From assembly GCA_038748365.1 (NCBI GenBank), contig JBCDIZ010000001.1, positions 248,001 through 312,000 on the forward strand: DNA of 64,000 nt. The letters run 5' to 3'. Under the pieces are notes generated by a model. The model was not told where the DNA came from. It saw nothing but the letters and a program-made list of their open reading frames with translations, and ran no database searches. The translations under genes were made by a program, and so were the position numbers. Within the stretch, counting starts at the first letter, position 1, and each line of letters starts with the position of its first letter. This document shows, in pieces, positions 25,470 through 35,367 of this stretch. The DNA comes from Alterisphingorhabdus sp038748365 (GTDB taxonomy: Bacteria; Pseudomonadota; Alphaproteobacteria; Sphingomonadales; Sphingomonadaceae).

Positions 25470-27410
25470 ATGGCTAAAGTAATTGGTATTGATTTGGGCA
25501 CCACCAACAGCTGTGTGGCCGTGATGGAGGGTGACAAGCCCAAGGTTATCGAGAATTCCGAAGGCGCGCGCACGACACCATCTATTGTTGCGTTCACCAA
25601 GGATGGCGAGCGTCTGATCGGTCAGCCGGCCAAGCGTCAGGCTGTCACCAATCCGGATAACACCATCTTTGCAGTGAAGCGCCTGATCGGCCGTCGCTTT
25701 GATGACCCGATGACCAAGAAGGACATGGAACTTGTCCCTTATGACATAGTTAAAGGCAGCAATGGCGATGCATGGGTGAAAGCTGGTGGCGAGGATTACA
25801 GCCCGTCACAGATTTCCGCTTTCACGCTGCAAAAGATGAAGGAAACCGCTGAGAGCTATCTTGGTGAGACAGTAACGCAGGCAGTGATTACTGTTCCGGC
25901 CTATTTTAATGATGCCCAGCGTCAGGCGACCAAGGATGCGGGCAAGATTGCCGGTCTGGAAGTGCTACGTATTATCAACGAGCCGACCGCAGCGGCACTG
26001 GCCTATGGTCTAGAAAAGAATGACGGCAAGACCATTGCGGTTTATGACCTTGGCGGCGGTACTTTTGATATCTCCATTCTCGAAATCGGCGATGGCGTGT
26101 TCGAGGTGAAGGCCACCAATGGCGACACTTTCCTCGGCGGCGAAGACTTTGACTCCAAGGTTGTTCAGTTCCTTGCTGGTGAGTTTGAAAAAGCCGAAGG
26201 CATTGACCTTACCAAAGATAAGCTGGCCCTCCAGCGTCTTAAGGAAGCGGCGGAAAAGGCTAAGATTGAACTGTCTTCCGCGCAGACCACTGAGGTCAAC
26301 CTGCCATTCATTACCGCTGACCAGAATGGCCCAAAGCATCTGGTGAAAACCATCAGTCGTTCCGATCTGGAAAAGATGGTTGCCGATCTGATCAAGCGTA
26401 CGCTTGAGCCTTGCAAAAAGGCGCTGGCCGATGCCGGTATGAAAGCCGCTGAAATTGACGATGTTGTCATGGTTGGTGGCATGACCCGTATGCCCAAGGT
26501 CCGCGAAGTCGTGAAAGACTTTTTTGGCAAGGAACCGCATACCGGCGTGAACCCGGATGAAGTCGTTGCCATGGGCGCTGCCATTCAGGCAGGCGTGCTA
26601 CAGGGTGATGTTAAAGACGTGCTGCTGCTCGACGTGACTCCGCTGTCGCTGGGCATCGAGACACTGGGCGGCGTGTTTACCCGCATGATCGACCGCAACA
26701 CCACCATCCCGTCGAAAAAGTCGCAGACCTATTCGACCGCTGATGACAATCAACAGGCGGTGACCATCCGCGTGTTCCAGGGCGAGCGTGAAATGGCGGC
26801 AGACAATAAGCTGCTCGGCCAGTTTGATCTGGTCGGTATCCCGCCAGCCCCACGCGGTGTGCCGCAGATTGAAGTGACCTTTGATATTGATGCCAACGGC
26901 ATTGTGAATGTCAGCGCCAAGGATAAGGGTACCGGCAAGGAGCAGCAGATCCGCATTCAAGCTTCTGGCGGTCTCTCCGATAATGATATCGAGCAGATGG
27001 TACAAGATGCCGAGAAGTTTGCCGAAGAAGACAAGCAGCGGCGTGAAGCGGCGGAAGCCAAGAACAATGCAGAAAGCCTTGTCCACCAGACCGAGAAGCA
27101 GCTTGAAGAGCATGGCGACAAGATTGATGCTGGCCTGAAATCAGAGATCGAAGCCGCCGTTGCCGAAACCAAGACTGCGATTGAAGGCGAAGATGCCGAA
27201 GCGATGAAGGCCAAGTCCGATGCATTGGCACAGGTTGCAATGAAGCTTGGTCAGGCGATCTATGAGCAGGAACAGGCCGCTGGCGGCGCTGCTGCTGATG
27301 CTGCACCGGGCGATACCGCTGATGCCGAAGCCAATGACGATGTTGTCGATGCCGAATTTTCCGAAGTCGATGACAGCGAAGAAGAAGACGACAAAAAGGC
27401 AGCGGAATAA
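25470..27410 (+). CDS. dnaK: Molecular chaperone DnaK (Hsp70)
   Basis: 646 aa from ATG 25470, preceded by GAGGATCTT; upstream in-frame codons are excluded because AKVIGIDLGTTNSC is the universal N-terminus. ATPase motifs (DLGTTNS, VPAYFNDAQRQAT, DLGGGTFDIS, VGGMTRMPKV), interdomain linker DVLLLDVTPLSLGIET, substrate-binding domain and an acidic C-terminal tail ending EEEDDKKAAE. It folds nascent and stress-damaged proteins with DnaJ and GrpE. Co-transcribed with dnaJ 81 bases downstream. Confidence 0.98.
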   Translation: MAKVIGIDLGTTNSCVAVMEGDKPKVIENSEGARTTPSIVAFTKDGERLIGQPAKRQAVTNPDNTIFAVKRLIGRRFDDPMTKKDMELVPYDIVKGSNGDAWVKAGGEDYSPSQISAFTLQKMKETAESYLGETVTQAVITVPAYFNDAQRQATKDAGKIAGLEVLRIINEPTAAALAYGLEKNDGKTIAVYDLGGGTFDISILEIGDGVFEVKATNGDTFLGGEDFDSKVVQFLAGEFEKAEGIDLTKDKLALQRLKEAAEKAKIELSSAQTTEVNLPFITADQNGPKHLVKTISRSDLEKMVADLIKRTLEPCKKALADAGMKAAEIDDVVMVGGMTRMPKVREVVKDFFGKEPHTGVNPDEVVAMGAAIQAGVLQGDVKDVLLLDVTPLSLGIETLGGVFTRMIDRNTTIPSKKSQTYSTADDNQQAVTIRVFQGEREMAADNKLLGQFDLVGIPPAPRGVPQIEVTFDIDANGIVNVSAKDKGTGKEQQIRIQASGGLSDNDIEQMVQDAEKFAEEDKQRREAAEAKNNAESLVHQTEKQLEEHGDKIDAGLKSEIEAAVAETKTAIEGEDAEAMKAKSDALAQVAMKLGQAIYEQEQAAGGAAADAAPGDTADAEANDDVVDAEFSEVDDSEEEDDKKAAE

Positions 27411-27491
27411 TTTCTGCTGACTGGATAGACGCGCAGGCGGCGATGCTCCGCCTGCCGACTTTCCGTTATCCTTGTCGCTGAGGCACAGTTT

Positions 27492-28610
27492 ATGGCTGCA
27501 GATACCGAATTTTATGACCTGCTAGGCGTTGGTCCCAATGCCAGTGATCAGGAGCTTAAATCTGCCTATCGTAAAAAGGCGATGCAATATCATCCGGACC
27601 GTAATCCGGGCGATGCCGAGGCTGAAGCCAAATTCAAGGCACTGGGCGAAGCCTATGAGTGCCTGAAAGACCCCCAAAAGCGTGCCGCCTATGACCAATA
27701 TGGTAAGGCTGCATTTGAGGGTGGTATGGGCGGCGGACCAGGCGGCCCCGGTGGCGGTTTTTCAGATATTGGCGATATTTTCGACACCATATTTGGCGGC
27801 GGTGGCTTTGGCGGCCAGCAACGACGCGGCCCGGCGCGCGGCGCAGATTTACGTTATGATATGGAAATCTCGCTGGAAGATGCCTTTCACGGCAAATCTA
27901 CCGAGATTGAAATCGATGTCTCGGTGGTGTGCGATACCTGTGACGGCACCGGAGCGGAGCCCGGCACCAGCAAGCGTATGTGCAATCTTTGCTCTGGTAC
28001 TGGTAAAATCCGGGCGCAGCAGGGATTTTTCGTGGTCGAGCGGACATGCCCGAATTGCCATGGTCGTGGTGAGGTGATTGAAAGTCCGTGTCGCACCTGT
28101 GGTGGCGAAGGCCGGATCGAGAAAACACAGACTCTCAAAGTCGATATCCCGCCCGGTGTCGACAATGGCACCCGAATCCGCCTGTCAGGTAAGGGCGAGG
28201 CCGGGCCGCATGGTGCATCACCGGGTGATCTCTATATTTTTATCCATATCGCCAAACATGCGCTGTTTGAGCGCGAAGGGACGGCGCTTTTCACCCAAGT
28301 ACCGATCAGTATTACTACTGCTGCACTGGGTGGAGAAATCCGAATCCCGGGGCTGGATGGCGATGAAAGCGTGATCCGCATTCCGGCAGGCATCCAATCG
28401 GGCAAACAGCTGCATCAGCGTGGTGCGGGTATGCCTGTGCTGCAAGGGCGCGGGCGTGGCGATCTGGTGGTGCAGATTGATGTCGAGACACCAACGCGTT
28501 TGTCGTCGCGGCAAAAGGAATTGCTGCGCGAATTTCAGGAAACTGAAACCGGCGATGAAAGCCCGCAAAGCAAGGGCTTTTTCAACCGGGTGAAAGATTT
28601 TCTCGGCTAA
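27492..28610 (+). CDS. dnaJ: Co-chaperone DnaJ (Hsp40)
   Basis: 372-aa class A J-protein. J domain with His34-Pro35-Asp36, Gly/Phe-rich linker about 73-105, zinc domain with four CxxCxGxG repeats (CDTCDGTG, CNLCSGTG, CPNCHGRG, CRTCGGEG), then the C-terminal client-binding beta domains. It stimulates DnaK ATPase and delivers substrates. Second gene of dnaK-dnaJ. Its stop codon is directly followed by repeat B. Confidence 0.98.
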   Translation: MAADTEFYDLLGVGPNASDQELKSAYRKKAMQYHPDRNPGDAEAEAKFKALGEAYECLKDPQKRAAYDQYGKAAFEGGMGGGPGGPGGGFSDIGDIFDTIFGGGGFGGQQRRGPARGADLRYDMEISLEDAFHGKSTEIEIDVSVVCDTCDGTGAEPGTSKRMCNLCSGTGKIRAQQGFFVVERTCPNCHGRGEVIESPCRTCGGEGRIEKTQTLKVDIPPGVDNGTRIRLSGKGEAGPHGASPGDLYIFIHIAKHALFEREGTALFTQVPISITTAALGGEIRIPGLDGDESVIRIPAGIQSGKQLHQRGAGMPVLQGRGRGDLVVQIDVETPTRLSSRQKELLREFQETETGDESPQSKGFFNRVKDFLG

Positions 28611-28613
28611 AAC

Positions 28614-28743
28614 ATCCTCCCCGTTTACGGGGAGGGGGACCAGCGAAGCTGGTGGAGGGGGTTATCAAACCGGCACAGCGCGAGTGGAAAACCCCCTCCG
28701 TCAGCCGCTTCGCGTCTGCCACTTCCCCGTAAACGGGGAGGAT
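28614..28743. repeat. Palindromic intergenic repeat B
   Basis: Perfect 19-base terminal inverted repeats: 28614-28632 (ATCCTCCCCGTTTACGGGG) and 28725-28743. Inner arms CCAGCGAAGCTGGTGGAGGGGGTT and the complementary AACCCCCTCCGTCAGCCG region also pair imperfectly. It fills the gap between convergent dnaJ and the patatin-like gene, whose stop codon overlaps its last bases. Closest sequence relative in the window is repeat A. Confidence 0.88.
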
Positions 28744-31088
28744 TATGGTTGCATCTTCGCTTCCACTTCGCGACGGATTTTCGGCACCAGATGGCGATCG
28801 GTACGCAGCCGCTTCTCCTCTTCGTCCAGAACAGCATGGAACGCCTTGCGCTTGAACTCTTTTATGACCGCAGGATCAATCGCGCTTGCATCATCGATGG
28901 TCGATACCAGCAGATCGATCATCCGCTCTGCACCATGCAAACGGCCCCAGAGATAATCATTTTCGCGATAGGCGCGGCTGAAAAACGCGCCGAAACTGTT
29001 GAACTCAATCCCTTTGAGCGTCGCGTCGGCACCGCCCGTGCGGATGGAGGGCGCATCATCGGGGGAGATACGGTCGACCTTGATCGGATCAAACTCATCC
29101 AGACCCTCGCCCTGCAATATCGGCAGAGTGGCAATGTCGTAAAACGGGAAACCGAGATAAGAGAGCAGCATCTCGCGTCGGGCCTCTTTGGGCAACATCG
29201 CCAGCGCCTCGCTGATTTGCGCATCAACCTGGCTATCAATACCCCGCAAATTGCGACCCTCTGCTAGCTGCTCCAGTGCGAGAGCAGGTTCTGCGATCGC
29301 TATGGCTGCAATCTCGGAGAAGTCTTTACCGCTTTGATTCTTGGTTTCACATTCGAGGTAGAGCGAGAGACAGCTATAGAGTGTCTCCTGCATCGCCATC
29401 ACCGCTTCAGGCGGCGCATTATCGGCATCGGCAATATCCTGCCCCAGTCGCCGTGCCATAAAGCGCAGACGGCGAACGCGGAAACCCAGATCCTGTGAGC
29501 GGAAAAAACCGATTGCCTGATCAGTCGCGCCGCCCGAGCTACTGGCAAGATCGTCCATGCCCTGCGCCTGCAGATGCTTCCACAAGGTTTCGCGCAGCTC
29601 ATAAGGATAGACCGAACTGGCCTCGGCATGGGCGCGCTTCAGGGTGAAGACAATATCCTCGACAATGCCATTGAGCTTGAGCTGACCATAGGGACCGTAA
29701 GTAAAGCCCGCCATGCGTGCGGCCTTGTCCTGCGCCTTGTTGCGCCACGCTGCCAGTCTTTTGGGTGTTGGCCGATCGAGAAACAGCGTGCGGCCAAACA
29801 GCTTGGCCACAGTATCCTCAACATCGCCGCGCAGATTATCGGTGATCTGCAGCATGCGCTGCACCCGCGAACTGCGCCCTTCAATCATCTCAAGATTGTC
29901 ACGGATAGGCTGCTCGCGTGGTATATCGGAGATCGCGCCGAATATCGTCGCAAAAAAGCCGGGCAGGGGGTCTTTATCGCCTTTCTCACGCCGCGCTTTT
30001 GCCTTTTCCGCGGTGGCACCGCGAAAATCGGGCTTGGGGTCGATATAGACAAAACGCCGATCCACTTCGCGGTGGGCCGGGCGGTTCTTGAGCGCCTCCA
30101 TCGCCTGCCCGAAAGGCGCATTGGTTAGCACAGCGCCATCGACCAAAACCGTATCGTCAATCACATCACGCGCATATTGCTGCGGCAAGGTCCGCCGCAA
30201 AAAAGCATCGCGGCTTGGCCATTGGCGCTCTTTCTGCTGCAGGAGCTGATCGATTTCCTGCACTGTAAACGGCGGAAAGGCACCGGGAAAACTGGCCGTA
30301 GCGCGCGCGGCGAAGACCAGTTCTGCCGGATCAGCCAGCGGTGTCCCTTCACCACGTGTAGTCGAGAAACGGATTGTCAGGCGATGTTCTGTCTCGACTA
30401 CCTCGGGCGGGCTGTGCAGTCGCATCCGCTCAAGATGGCCGTGAAAATCGGTGACAGTGACAAACAGGTCCAGCGGCTGACCATGGGGGATCAGCTTTGG
30501 GCCCTTCTCCGAAGCGCGCATCGCATCGAGGGCATTATACAGCAGTTGCGAAAAGCCGATGCCGCTAAAAGGCGGCGCGAACCAGCGGGCGCGGATCAGC
30601 CGTGACAGCTTGGTCTTCACCTCATTGCGCGCACTTTTGCTGACGGTGCGCTCGACCGTACCTCCGGGACGCGACAGCGCGAACCATACCAGCGGTTGCG
30701 CCCAGAATTTGGTGAAGCGAGACAAGGGACGCGCGTCAGGGTCAAGCAGCACATCAATATCGGCGCATTCGAGCCATAAATCGGTCAGCGGCTCCAGCGA
30801 TTCTCCGCTCATCAGTGCCTGCGCCAGAAACACCCCATTGATACCGCCCGCGCTGGTCCCAGCGATGATATCGGGCAAAACCCGCAGCTTTAGATTGCGC
30901 TGTTCAGCGATATATTCCAGCAGCGCGCGATAGACGCCCTGAGTGCCATCCACCGCTGCATCATTAGCGTGGAAATTCCGGCTCGCACGGGCCAGACGCC
31001 ATATTTCCTTGGTGATACCGTGCATATAGACGGCGAGGCTGATACCGCCATAGCAGACAAGAGCAAGGCGGAGTTCTTTCTGACGCAT
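28743..31088 (-). CDS. Patatin-like phospholipase family protein (DUF3376 type)
   Basis: 781 aa. N-terminal patatin domain about 5-330: nucleophile elbow GTSAG with Ser79 and the dyad aspartate Asp317 in DGAVLTNAPFG. The usual N-terminal oxyanion loop GGGxRG is replaced by CYGGISLAVYMHG, which is characteristic of this long subgroup. The remaining 450 residues form an alpha-rich C-terminal region (DUF3376) of unknown role. No signal peptide, so probably cytosolic or membrane-peripheral lipid acyl hydrolase. It is divergent from radA. Hydrolase activity is inferred from the intact dyad. Confidence 0.9.
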   Translation of the reverse strand: MRQKELRLALVCYGGISLAVYMHGITKEIWRLARASRNFHANDAAVDGTQGVYRALLEYIAEQRNLKLRVLPDIIAGTSAGGINGVFLAQALMSGESLEPLTDLWLECADIDVLLDPDARPLSRFTKFWAQPLVWFALSRPGGTVERTVSKSARNEVKTKLSRLIRARWFAPPFSGIGFSQLLYNALDAMRASEKGPKLIPHGQPLDLFVTVTDFHGHLERMRLHSPPEVVETEHRLTIRFSTTRGEGTPLADPAELVFAARATASFPGAFPPFTVQEIDQLLQQKERQWPSRDAFLRRTLPQQYARDVIDDTVLVDGAVLTNAPFGQAMEALKNRPAHREVDRRFVYIDPKPDFRGATAEKAKARREKGDKDPLPGFFATIFGAISDIPREQPIRDNLEMIEGRSSRVQRMLQITDNLRGDVEDTVAKLFGRTLFLDRPTPKRLAAWRNKAQDKAARMAGFTYGPYGQLKLNGIVEDIVFTLKRAHAEASSVYPYELRETLWKHLQAQGMDDLASSSGGATDQAIGFFRSQDLGFRVRRLRFMARRLGQDIADADNAPPEAVMAMQETLYSCLSLYLECETKNQSGKDFSEIAAIAIAEPALALEQLAEGRNLRGIDSQVDAQISEALAMLPKEARREMLLSYLGFPFYDIATLPILQGEGLDEFDPIKVDRISPDDAPSIRTGGADATLKGIEFNSFGAFFSRAYRENDYLWGRLHGAERMIDLLVSTIDDASAIDPAVIKEFKRKAFHAVLDEEEKRLRTDRHLVPKIRREVEAKMQP

Positions 31089-31214
31089 AGCGCATCATTT
31101 GCAGGGCAGGGCGGGATTGTCGAGAGGGTTTGCGTGATCAGAAGTGCATAAGTTTCTGCTGACAAAAAGCATTTTGTTCTCTATCTGTTTCTCAAGATGA
31201 TCGGGAGCAGAGCC

Positions 31215-32579
31215 TTGCCCAAGACCAAGAAGAAATATGTCTGTCAGGAATGTGGTTCGGTATCGCCGCGCTGGCAGGGGCAATGTGGCGAATGCGGTGC
31301 ATGGAACTCGCTGGTTGAGGAAGTGGGTGAGACCGTTTTCTCCGCAAAGCATGATCTCAGCACCGGCGGGCGCACCATTGCGCTGTCCAAGCTCGATGCC
31401 GATGTAACACCGCCGCCGCGTCTTACGACTGGCATTGCTGAGTTGGACAGGGTTCTGGGCGGTGGACTGGTTCCGGGCTCGGCGATTTTGCTGGGTGGTG
31501 ATCCGGGAATCGGCAAGTCGACTTTGCTGCTTCAGGCGGCGGCGCATATGGCGCGACAGGGGCGCGATATTGTCTATATTAGCGGTGAGGAAGCTGCGGA
31601 TCAGGTACGCTTGCGTGGCCAAAGGCTCGGGCTGGGCGATGCGCCGATCAGACTGGCCGCAGCGACATCGGTACGCGACATATTGGCGACGCTGCAGGAA
31701 CGCGAGAATACCGCGATGGTGGTCATCGACTCGATCCAGACTATGCATAGCGACAGGATTGAAGGGGCGCCGGGTACGGTGAGCCAGGTGCGAGCGTCAG
31801 CGCATGAGTTGATCCGCTACGCCAAGGAAAGCGGCACCGCGATCATATTAGTCGGCCATGTTACCAAAGACGGTTCGATCGCCGGGCCACGAGTGCTCGA
31901 GCATATGGTGGATACTGTCGCCAGCTTTGAAGGCGAGCGCAGCCATCAATATCGCATATTACGCGCGATCAAGAACCGCTTTGGCGCGACCGACGAGATT
32001 GGTGTCTTTGCGATGGAGGGAGCAGGGCTGACCGAAGTGGCCAATCCGTCCTCGCTATTCCTCTCCGAACGCGATGCCAATGTCCCCGGAGCAGTTGTCT
32101 TTCCTGCATTGGAGGGTACGCGACCGGTGCTTGTGGAGATACAGGCGCTGACCGTAAAACTCGCCAGCGGTGCAACCCCGCGCCGTGCGGTGGTTGGCTG
32201 GGACAGCGGGCGGTTGGCGATGATATTGGCGGTATTGGAAGCACGCTGTGGCCTGAATTTCGCGACCTCGGAAGTCTATCTCAATATCGGTGGTGGCTAT
32301 CGCATCTCCGACCCGGCGGCCGATATTGCGGTTGCGGCGGCGCTGATTTCGGCGCTGGCGGACCGGCCTGTGCCGGATGCGTCGATTTTCTTTGGTGAGA
32401 TTGCACTTTCCGGCGAGGTACGCCCGGTAGCGCATGGCAATATCAGGCTGCGCGAGTCTGCAAAGCTGGGGTTTGACCGTGCTATTGCACCAGCGCAAAA
32501 AGACGCTCCTGATGGCATTAGTGTCCAAAATATTGTTACGCTTGCAAATCTCGTTGACCATATCCTGACGAGTAACTAG
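31215..32579 (+). CDS. radA: DNA repair protein RadA
   Basis: 454 aa from TTG 31215, preferred because GGGAG lies 7 bases upstream and family members start PKTKKKYVCQ-like; ATG 31197 in the same frame lacks a ribosome binding site. N-terminal C4 zinc finger (CQEC...CGEC), RecA-like ATPase with Walker A GGDPGIGKST, the RadA-specific KNRFG motif, and C-terminal Lon-protease-like domain (IALSGEVRPV). It drives branch migration in homologous recombination. First of four closely spaced genes radA-cvpA-NifU-like-kef. Confidence 0.95.
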   Translation: MPKTKKKYVCQECGSVSPRWQGQCGECGAWNSLVEEVGETVFSAKHDLSTGGRTIALSKLDADVTPPPRLTTGIAELDRVLGGGLVPGSAILLGGDPGIGKSTLLLQAAAHMARQGRDIVYISGEEAADQVRLRGQRLGLGDAPIRLAAATSVRDILATLQERENTAMVVIDSIQTMHSDRIEGAPGTVSQVRASAHELIRYAKESGTAIILVGHVTKDGSIAGPRVLEHMVDTVASFEGERSHQYRILRAIKNRFGATDEIGVFAMEGAGLTEVANPSSLFLSERDANVPGAVVFPALEGTRPVLVEIQALTVKLASGATPRRAVVGWDSGRLAMILAVLEARCGLNFATSEVYLNIGGGYRISDPAADIAVAAALISALADRPVPDASIFFGEIALSGEVRPVAHGNIRLRESAKLGFDRAIAPAQKDAPDGISVQNIVTLANLVDHILTSN

Positions 32580-32589
32580 CTGCACTCTT

Positions 32590-33090
32590 GTGACGGTTTT
32601 CGATATTCTTGTACTAAGTGTGATGGCAATTGCCGCCATTGCCGGTCTTTTCCGCGGTCTGTTGGAGCAACTGTTGTCGCTTGGTGCGTTGCTGGCGGCG
32701 GTGGTACTCATCGGTTTCGCGCATGAGCCTGCGACGGAATATCTCGCGACCATGACCACCAGCGAGACCGGCGCGTCCCTGTTGGCCTATATAGGGCTGT
32801 TCCTTGTCGGCTATTTCGGCTTGCGCTGGATTGCTCGCAGACTTGGCCAGCGTTCGCGCGAATCCTTCTTCGGCCCCATAGACCGGGTATTGGGTTTTGG
32901 CTTTGGCATCATCAAAGGTTTGTTGATCAGCACGGTTGTCTTCCTGCTGATCATATTGGTGCATGAATATGCCCATTCCAGCAGAGAGCGCCCCGAATGG
33001 CTGACCGAAGGCCGGACCTACCCCTTGCTTAACGCTTGTGGAGACCTCATTGTTGATTATCTGGCTGAACGGCAGAGCACTTTGGGGTAA
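32590..33090 (+). CDS. CvpA family membrane protein
   Basis: 166 aa, GTG start at 32590, 10 bases after radA. Four predicted membrane helices with the family start FDILVLSVMAIAAIAGLFRGLLEQL and the conserved FFGPIDRVLGFGFGIIKGLL stretch. CvpA was named for colicin V production but its general role (envelope stress or permeability) is unclear. Its stop codon TAA shares a base with the next ATG. Confidence 0.92.
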   Translation: MTVFDILVLSVMAIAAIAGLFRGLLEQLLSLGALLAAVVLIGFAHEPATEYLATMTTSETGASLLAYIGLFLVGYFGLRWIARRLGQRSRESFFGPIDRVLGFGFGIIKGLLISTVVFLLIILVHEYAHSSRERPEWLTEGRTYPLLNACGDLIVDYLAERQSTLG

Positions 33091-33539
33091 TGATGAGCAA
33101 TTCTGCACTTTACGACCGCGACATTTTGCGATTGGCGGCATCTTTGTACCGCTGGCCGCTCGATGACGCATTTGAGCGTATCGCGGAAAAGCGGTCACCG
33201 GTTTGTGGCAGCACCATCAGGCTTGGTTTTGATAGAGATGCTGCCGGTCGCATTAGCCGCATTGGTCTGGATGTACAGGCTTGTGCTCTGGGGCAGGCAT
33301 CGGCGGCGATCGTAGCGGCCAATGCTCTTGGTCTATCGCAGGAAGAGGCGGAACTGCGGGCGCAACAATGTCGTGATCTGCTTGACGGCAATGTATGTGA
33401 TGCAGCGGAGCTCTGGCCGGATATGACTCTTCTATCTCGTGCTGCGCCCTATCCGGCACGGCATGGTGCGATCATGCTGCCTTATGAAGCGCTGTCATCG
33501 GCTTTTGCCGACACACCAACTGAGACGGAAAACGCCTAA
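33090..33539 (+). CDS. IscU/NifU-like iron-sulfur scaffold-type protein lacking one Cys
   Basis: 149 aa starting ATGATG, overlapping cvpA by one base. It aligns by eye with the NifU N-terminal/SufU scaffold fold: Cys39 (PVCGSTI), Cys65 (QACALGQASAA), and a C-terminal ARHGAIMLPYEAL block. In scaffolds that block reads ARxxCxxLP, but here the third ligand position is Ala127. Cys94 and Cys103 are extra and might substitute. It may therefore be a degenerate or specialised scaffold. No other isc/suf genes are nearby. Co-transcription with radA-cvpA is likely. Confidence 0.82.
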   Translation: MMSNSALYDRDILRLAASLYRWPLDDAFERIAEKRSPVCGSTIRLGFDRDAAGRISRIGLDVQACALGQASAAIVAANALGLSQEEAELRAQQCRDLLDGNVCDAAELWPDMTLLSRAAPYPARHGAIMLPYEALSSAFADTPTETENA

Positions 33540-33552
33540 TGGAGCGCTTTTG

Positions 33553-35358
33553 ATGGAGCATGGCGAAATGCATATGGAGGATATTTTCCTCTCCGGTTTC
33601 ATCCTGCTCGCGGCATCGCTGGCCTTTGTGCTGCTTTTTCGGCGCTTCGGGCTGGGCGCGGTACTGGGCTATCTGCTCGCCGGTGTATTGATCGGGCCGG
33701 GTGTCCTAGGTTTGGTGCGCGATGCCGAGACCATATTGGTCTTTGCCGAGGTCGGGATTGTGTTGCTGCTGTTTCTCGTCGGTCTGGAATTGGCACCGGC
33801 GCGGCTATGGAAGCTGAAACGCGATATTTTCGGACTCGGTCTGGCGCAGGTAGTGCTGTGCGGACTGGCCATGGCAGGACTGATTTACTTCCTGCGCAAC
33901 CCCAGCTGGGAGGCTGCACTGGCCATTGGTTTGCCGCTGGGCCTGTCATCCACCGCGCAAGTGTTGCCAATGCTGCAATCGGAAGGGCGGTTGAACACAC
34001 CAACCGGTGAACGAGCTTTCTCTATCCTGCTGTTTCAGGACCTGTCGATCATCCCGCTGATTACGATCATTGCAGCTCTGTCGCGCGCACCTCAAGCGGA
34101 GAACGCGACCGCTGGCTGGTTGCTTGCGCTATATGCCGTGGCAGCGATTATTGGCCTGATCATTATCGGCCATTATCTGCTTAACCCAATCCTCAAATAT
34201 ATCGGCCGCGTTGCCGAGCGAGAACTGTTTATCGTCGCGGGCCTGTTCGCGGTCTTTGGTAGCGCGTTGCTGATGGCATCGCTTGGCCTATCGCCAGCGC
34301 TGGGGGCGTTTGTTGCAGGCGTGATGCTGGCCGACTCACCCTTCCGGCATGAGCTGGAAAGCGACATTGATCCCTTCCGCTCGATCTTGTTGGGCTTGTT
34401 CTTCGTCAGTGTCGGCATGATGCTGGATTTGGGCGTTATCGCCAGCAATCCGTTTCTGGTGATTGGCCTTGCGGCGTTGCTGATTGCGACCAAGGTTGTC
34501 CTCATTTTTGGCCTTGGCAAACTGTTCGGCATGACCAATTCCGCCGCTTTGGTATTAGGATTGCTGCTGAGCCAGGGCGGTGAGTTTGGTTTCGTCCTGT
34601 TCAATCAGGCGCAACAGGCGCTGCTGATCGATCCGGAAGCGGCAAGCCTTTATGGTGCCGTGGTCACACTTTCCATGGTCTGTACGCCTTTCCTGATGCT
34701 GCTGTCGCGCGGGTTAGGCGGGGTGAAGCAGAAGGTCGATCAGGATCTGGAAGACCCCTCACAATCGGAAGATTCCGATGCGCTCATTATTGGCCATGGC
34801 CGCTTTGGTCAGGCGGTGGGGCAGATTCTTGCCGGAGCCAATCTCTCGCTCACCTTTATTGACGTCAAACCAGAGCAAATCGCTGTCAGTGGCACATTTG
34901 GGCGTAAGGTTTTCTATGGTGATGGCACCCGTATCGACCTGCTGCGCAGTGCCGGAGCGGACAAAGCGGATTTGCTGATGTTCTGTATGGATGAACGCAA
35001 TTTCTCCGGCGACCAGCTGGAGGCTATTGCAACAGCCTTCCCCAATGCGCGGATTTTTGTTCGGGTTTATGACCGTGTGCATGAGATGCGTTTAAGTGAG
35101 GGTGGGGCCGAAGGCTTGCACCGCGAGGTTATGGAAACCGCGATTTCCATGGCGCGCAACGGGCTGTTGGCCAATGGCCTCGACACCCGGTCGGTTGAAG
35201 AACTTATCAGCGAATATCGTGATCGTGACCGTCAGAGGCTGGAAGTACAAATGGAAAGTGGCGATATGTACGCCGGCATGGATATGAGCTTTGGCACGAA
35301 AGAATCCAAAGCCTTTGATATCGACGTCACTTTTGCGGCGGATACGCCGGGCAAATAG
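33553..35358 (+). CDS. CPA2 family cation:proton antiporter (Kef type)
   Basis: 601 aa from ATG 33553 (GGAG 8 bases upstream; the frame extends earlier inside the scaffold gene). About 12 membrane helices of the Na+/H+ exchanger fold containing GYLLAGVLIGPGVLG, LFLVGLELAP and LSQGGEFGFVLF, then a cytosolic TrkA-N/RCK domain (IIGHGRFGQAVGQILAGA) and a C-terminal tail. KefB/KefC proteins exchange K+ for H+ and are gated by glutathione adducts; gshB in this window makes that plausible but not proven. Last gene of the radA unit. Confidence 0.92.
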   Translation: MEHGEMHMEDIFLSGFILLAASLAFVLLFRRFGLGAVLGYLLAGVLIGPGVLGLVRDAETILVFAEVGIVLLLFLVGLELAPARLWKLKRDIFGLGLAQVVLCGLAMAGLIYFLRNPSWEAALAIGLPLGLSSTAQVLPMLQSEGRLNTPTGERAFSILLFQDLSIIPLITIIAALSRAPQAENATAGWLLALYAVAAIIGLIIIGHYLLNPILKYIGRVAERELFIVAGLFAVFGSALLMASLGLSPALGAFVAGVMLADSPFRHELESDIDPFRSILLGLFFVSVGMMLDLGVIASNPFLVIGLAALLIATKVVLIFGLGKLFGMTNSAALVLGLLLSQGGEFGFVLFNQAQQALLIDPEAASLYGAVVTLSMVCTPFLMLLSRGLGGVKQKVDQDLEDPSQSEDSDALIIGHGRFGQAVGQILAGANLSLTFIDVKPEQIAVSGTFGRKVFYGDGTRIDLLRSAGADKADLLMFCMDERNFSGDQLEAIATAFPNARIFVRVYDRVHEMRLSEGGAEGLHREVMETAISMARNGLLANGLDTRSVEELISEYRDRDRQRLEVQMESGDMYAGMDMSFGTKESKAFDIDVTFAADTPGK

Positions 35359-35367
35359 GCATAGTAA

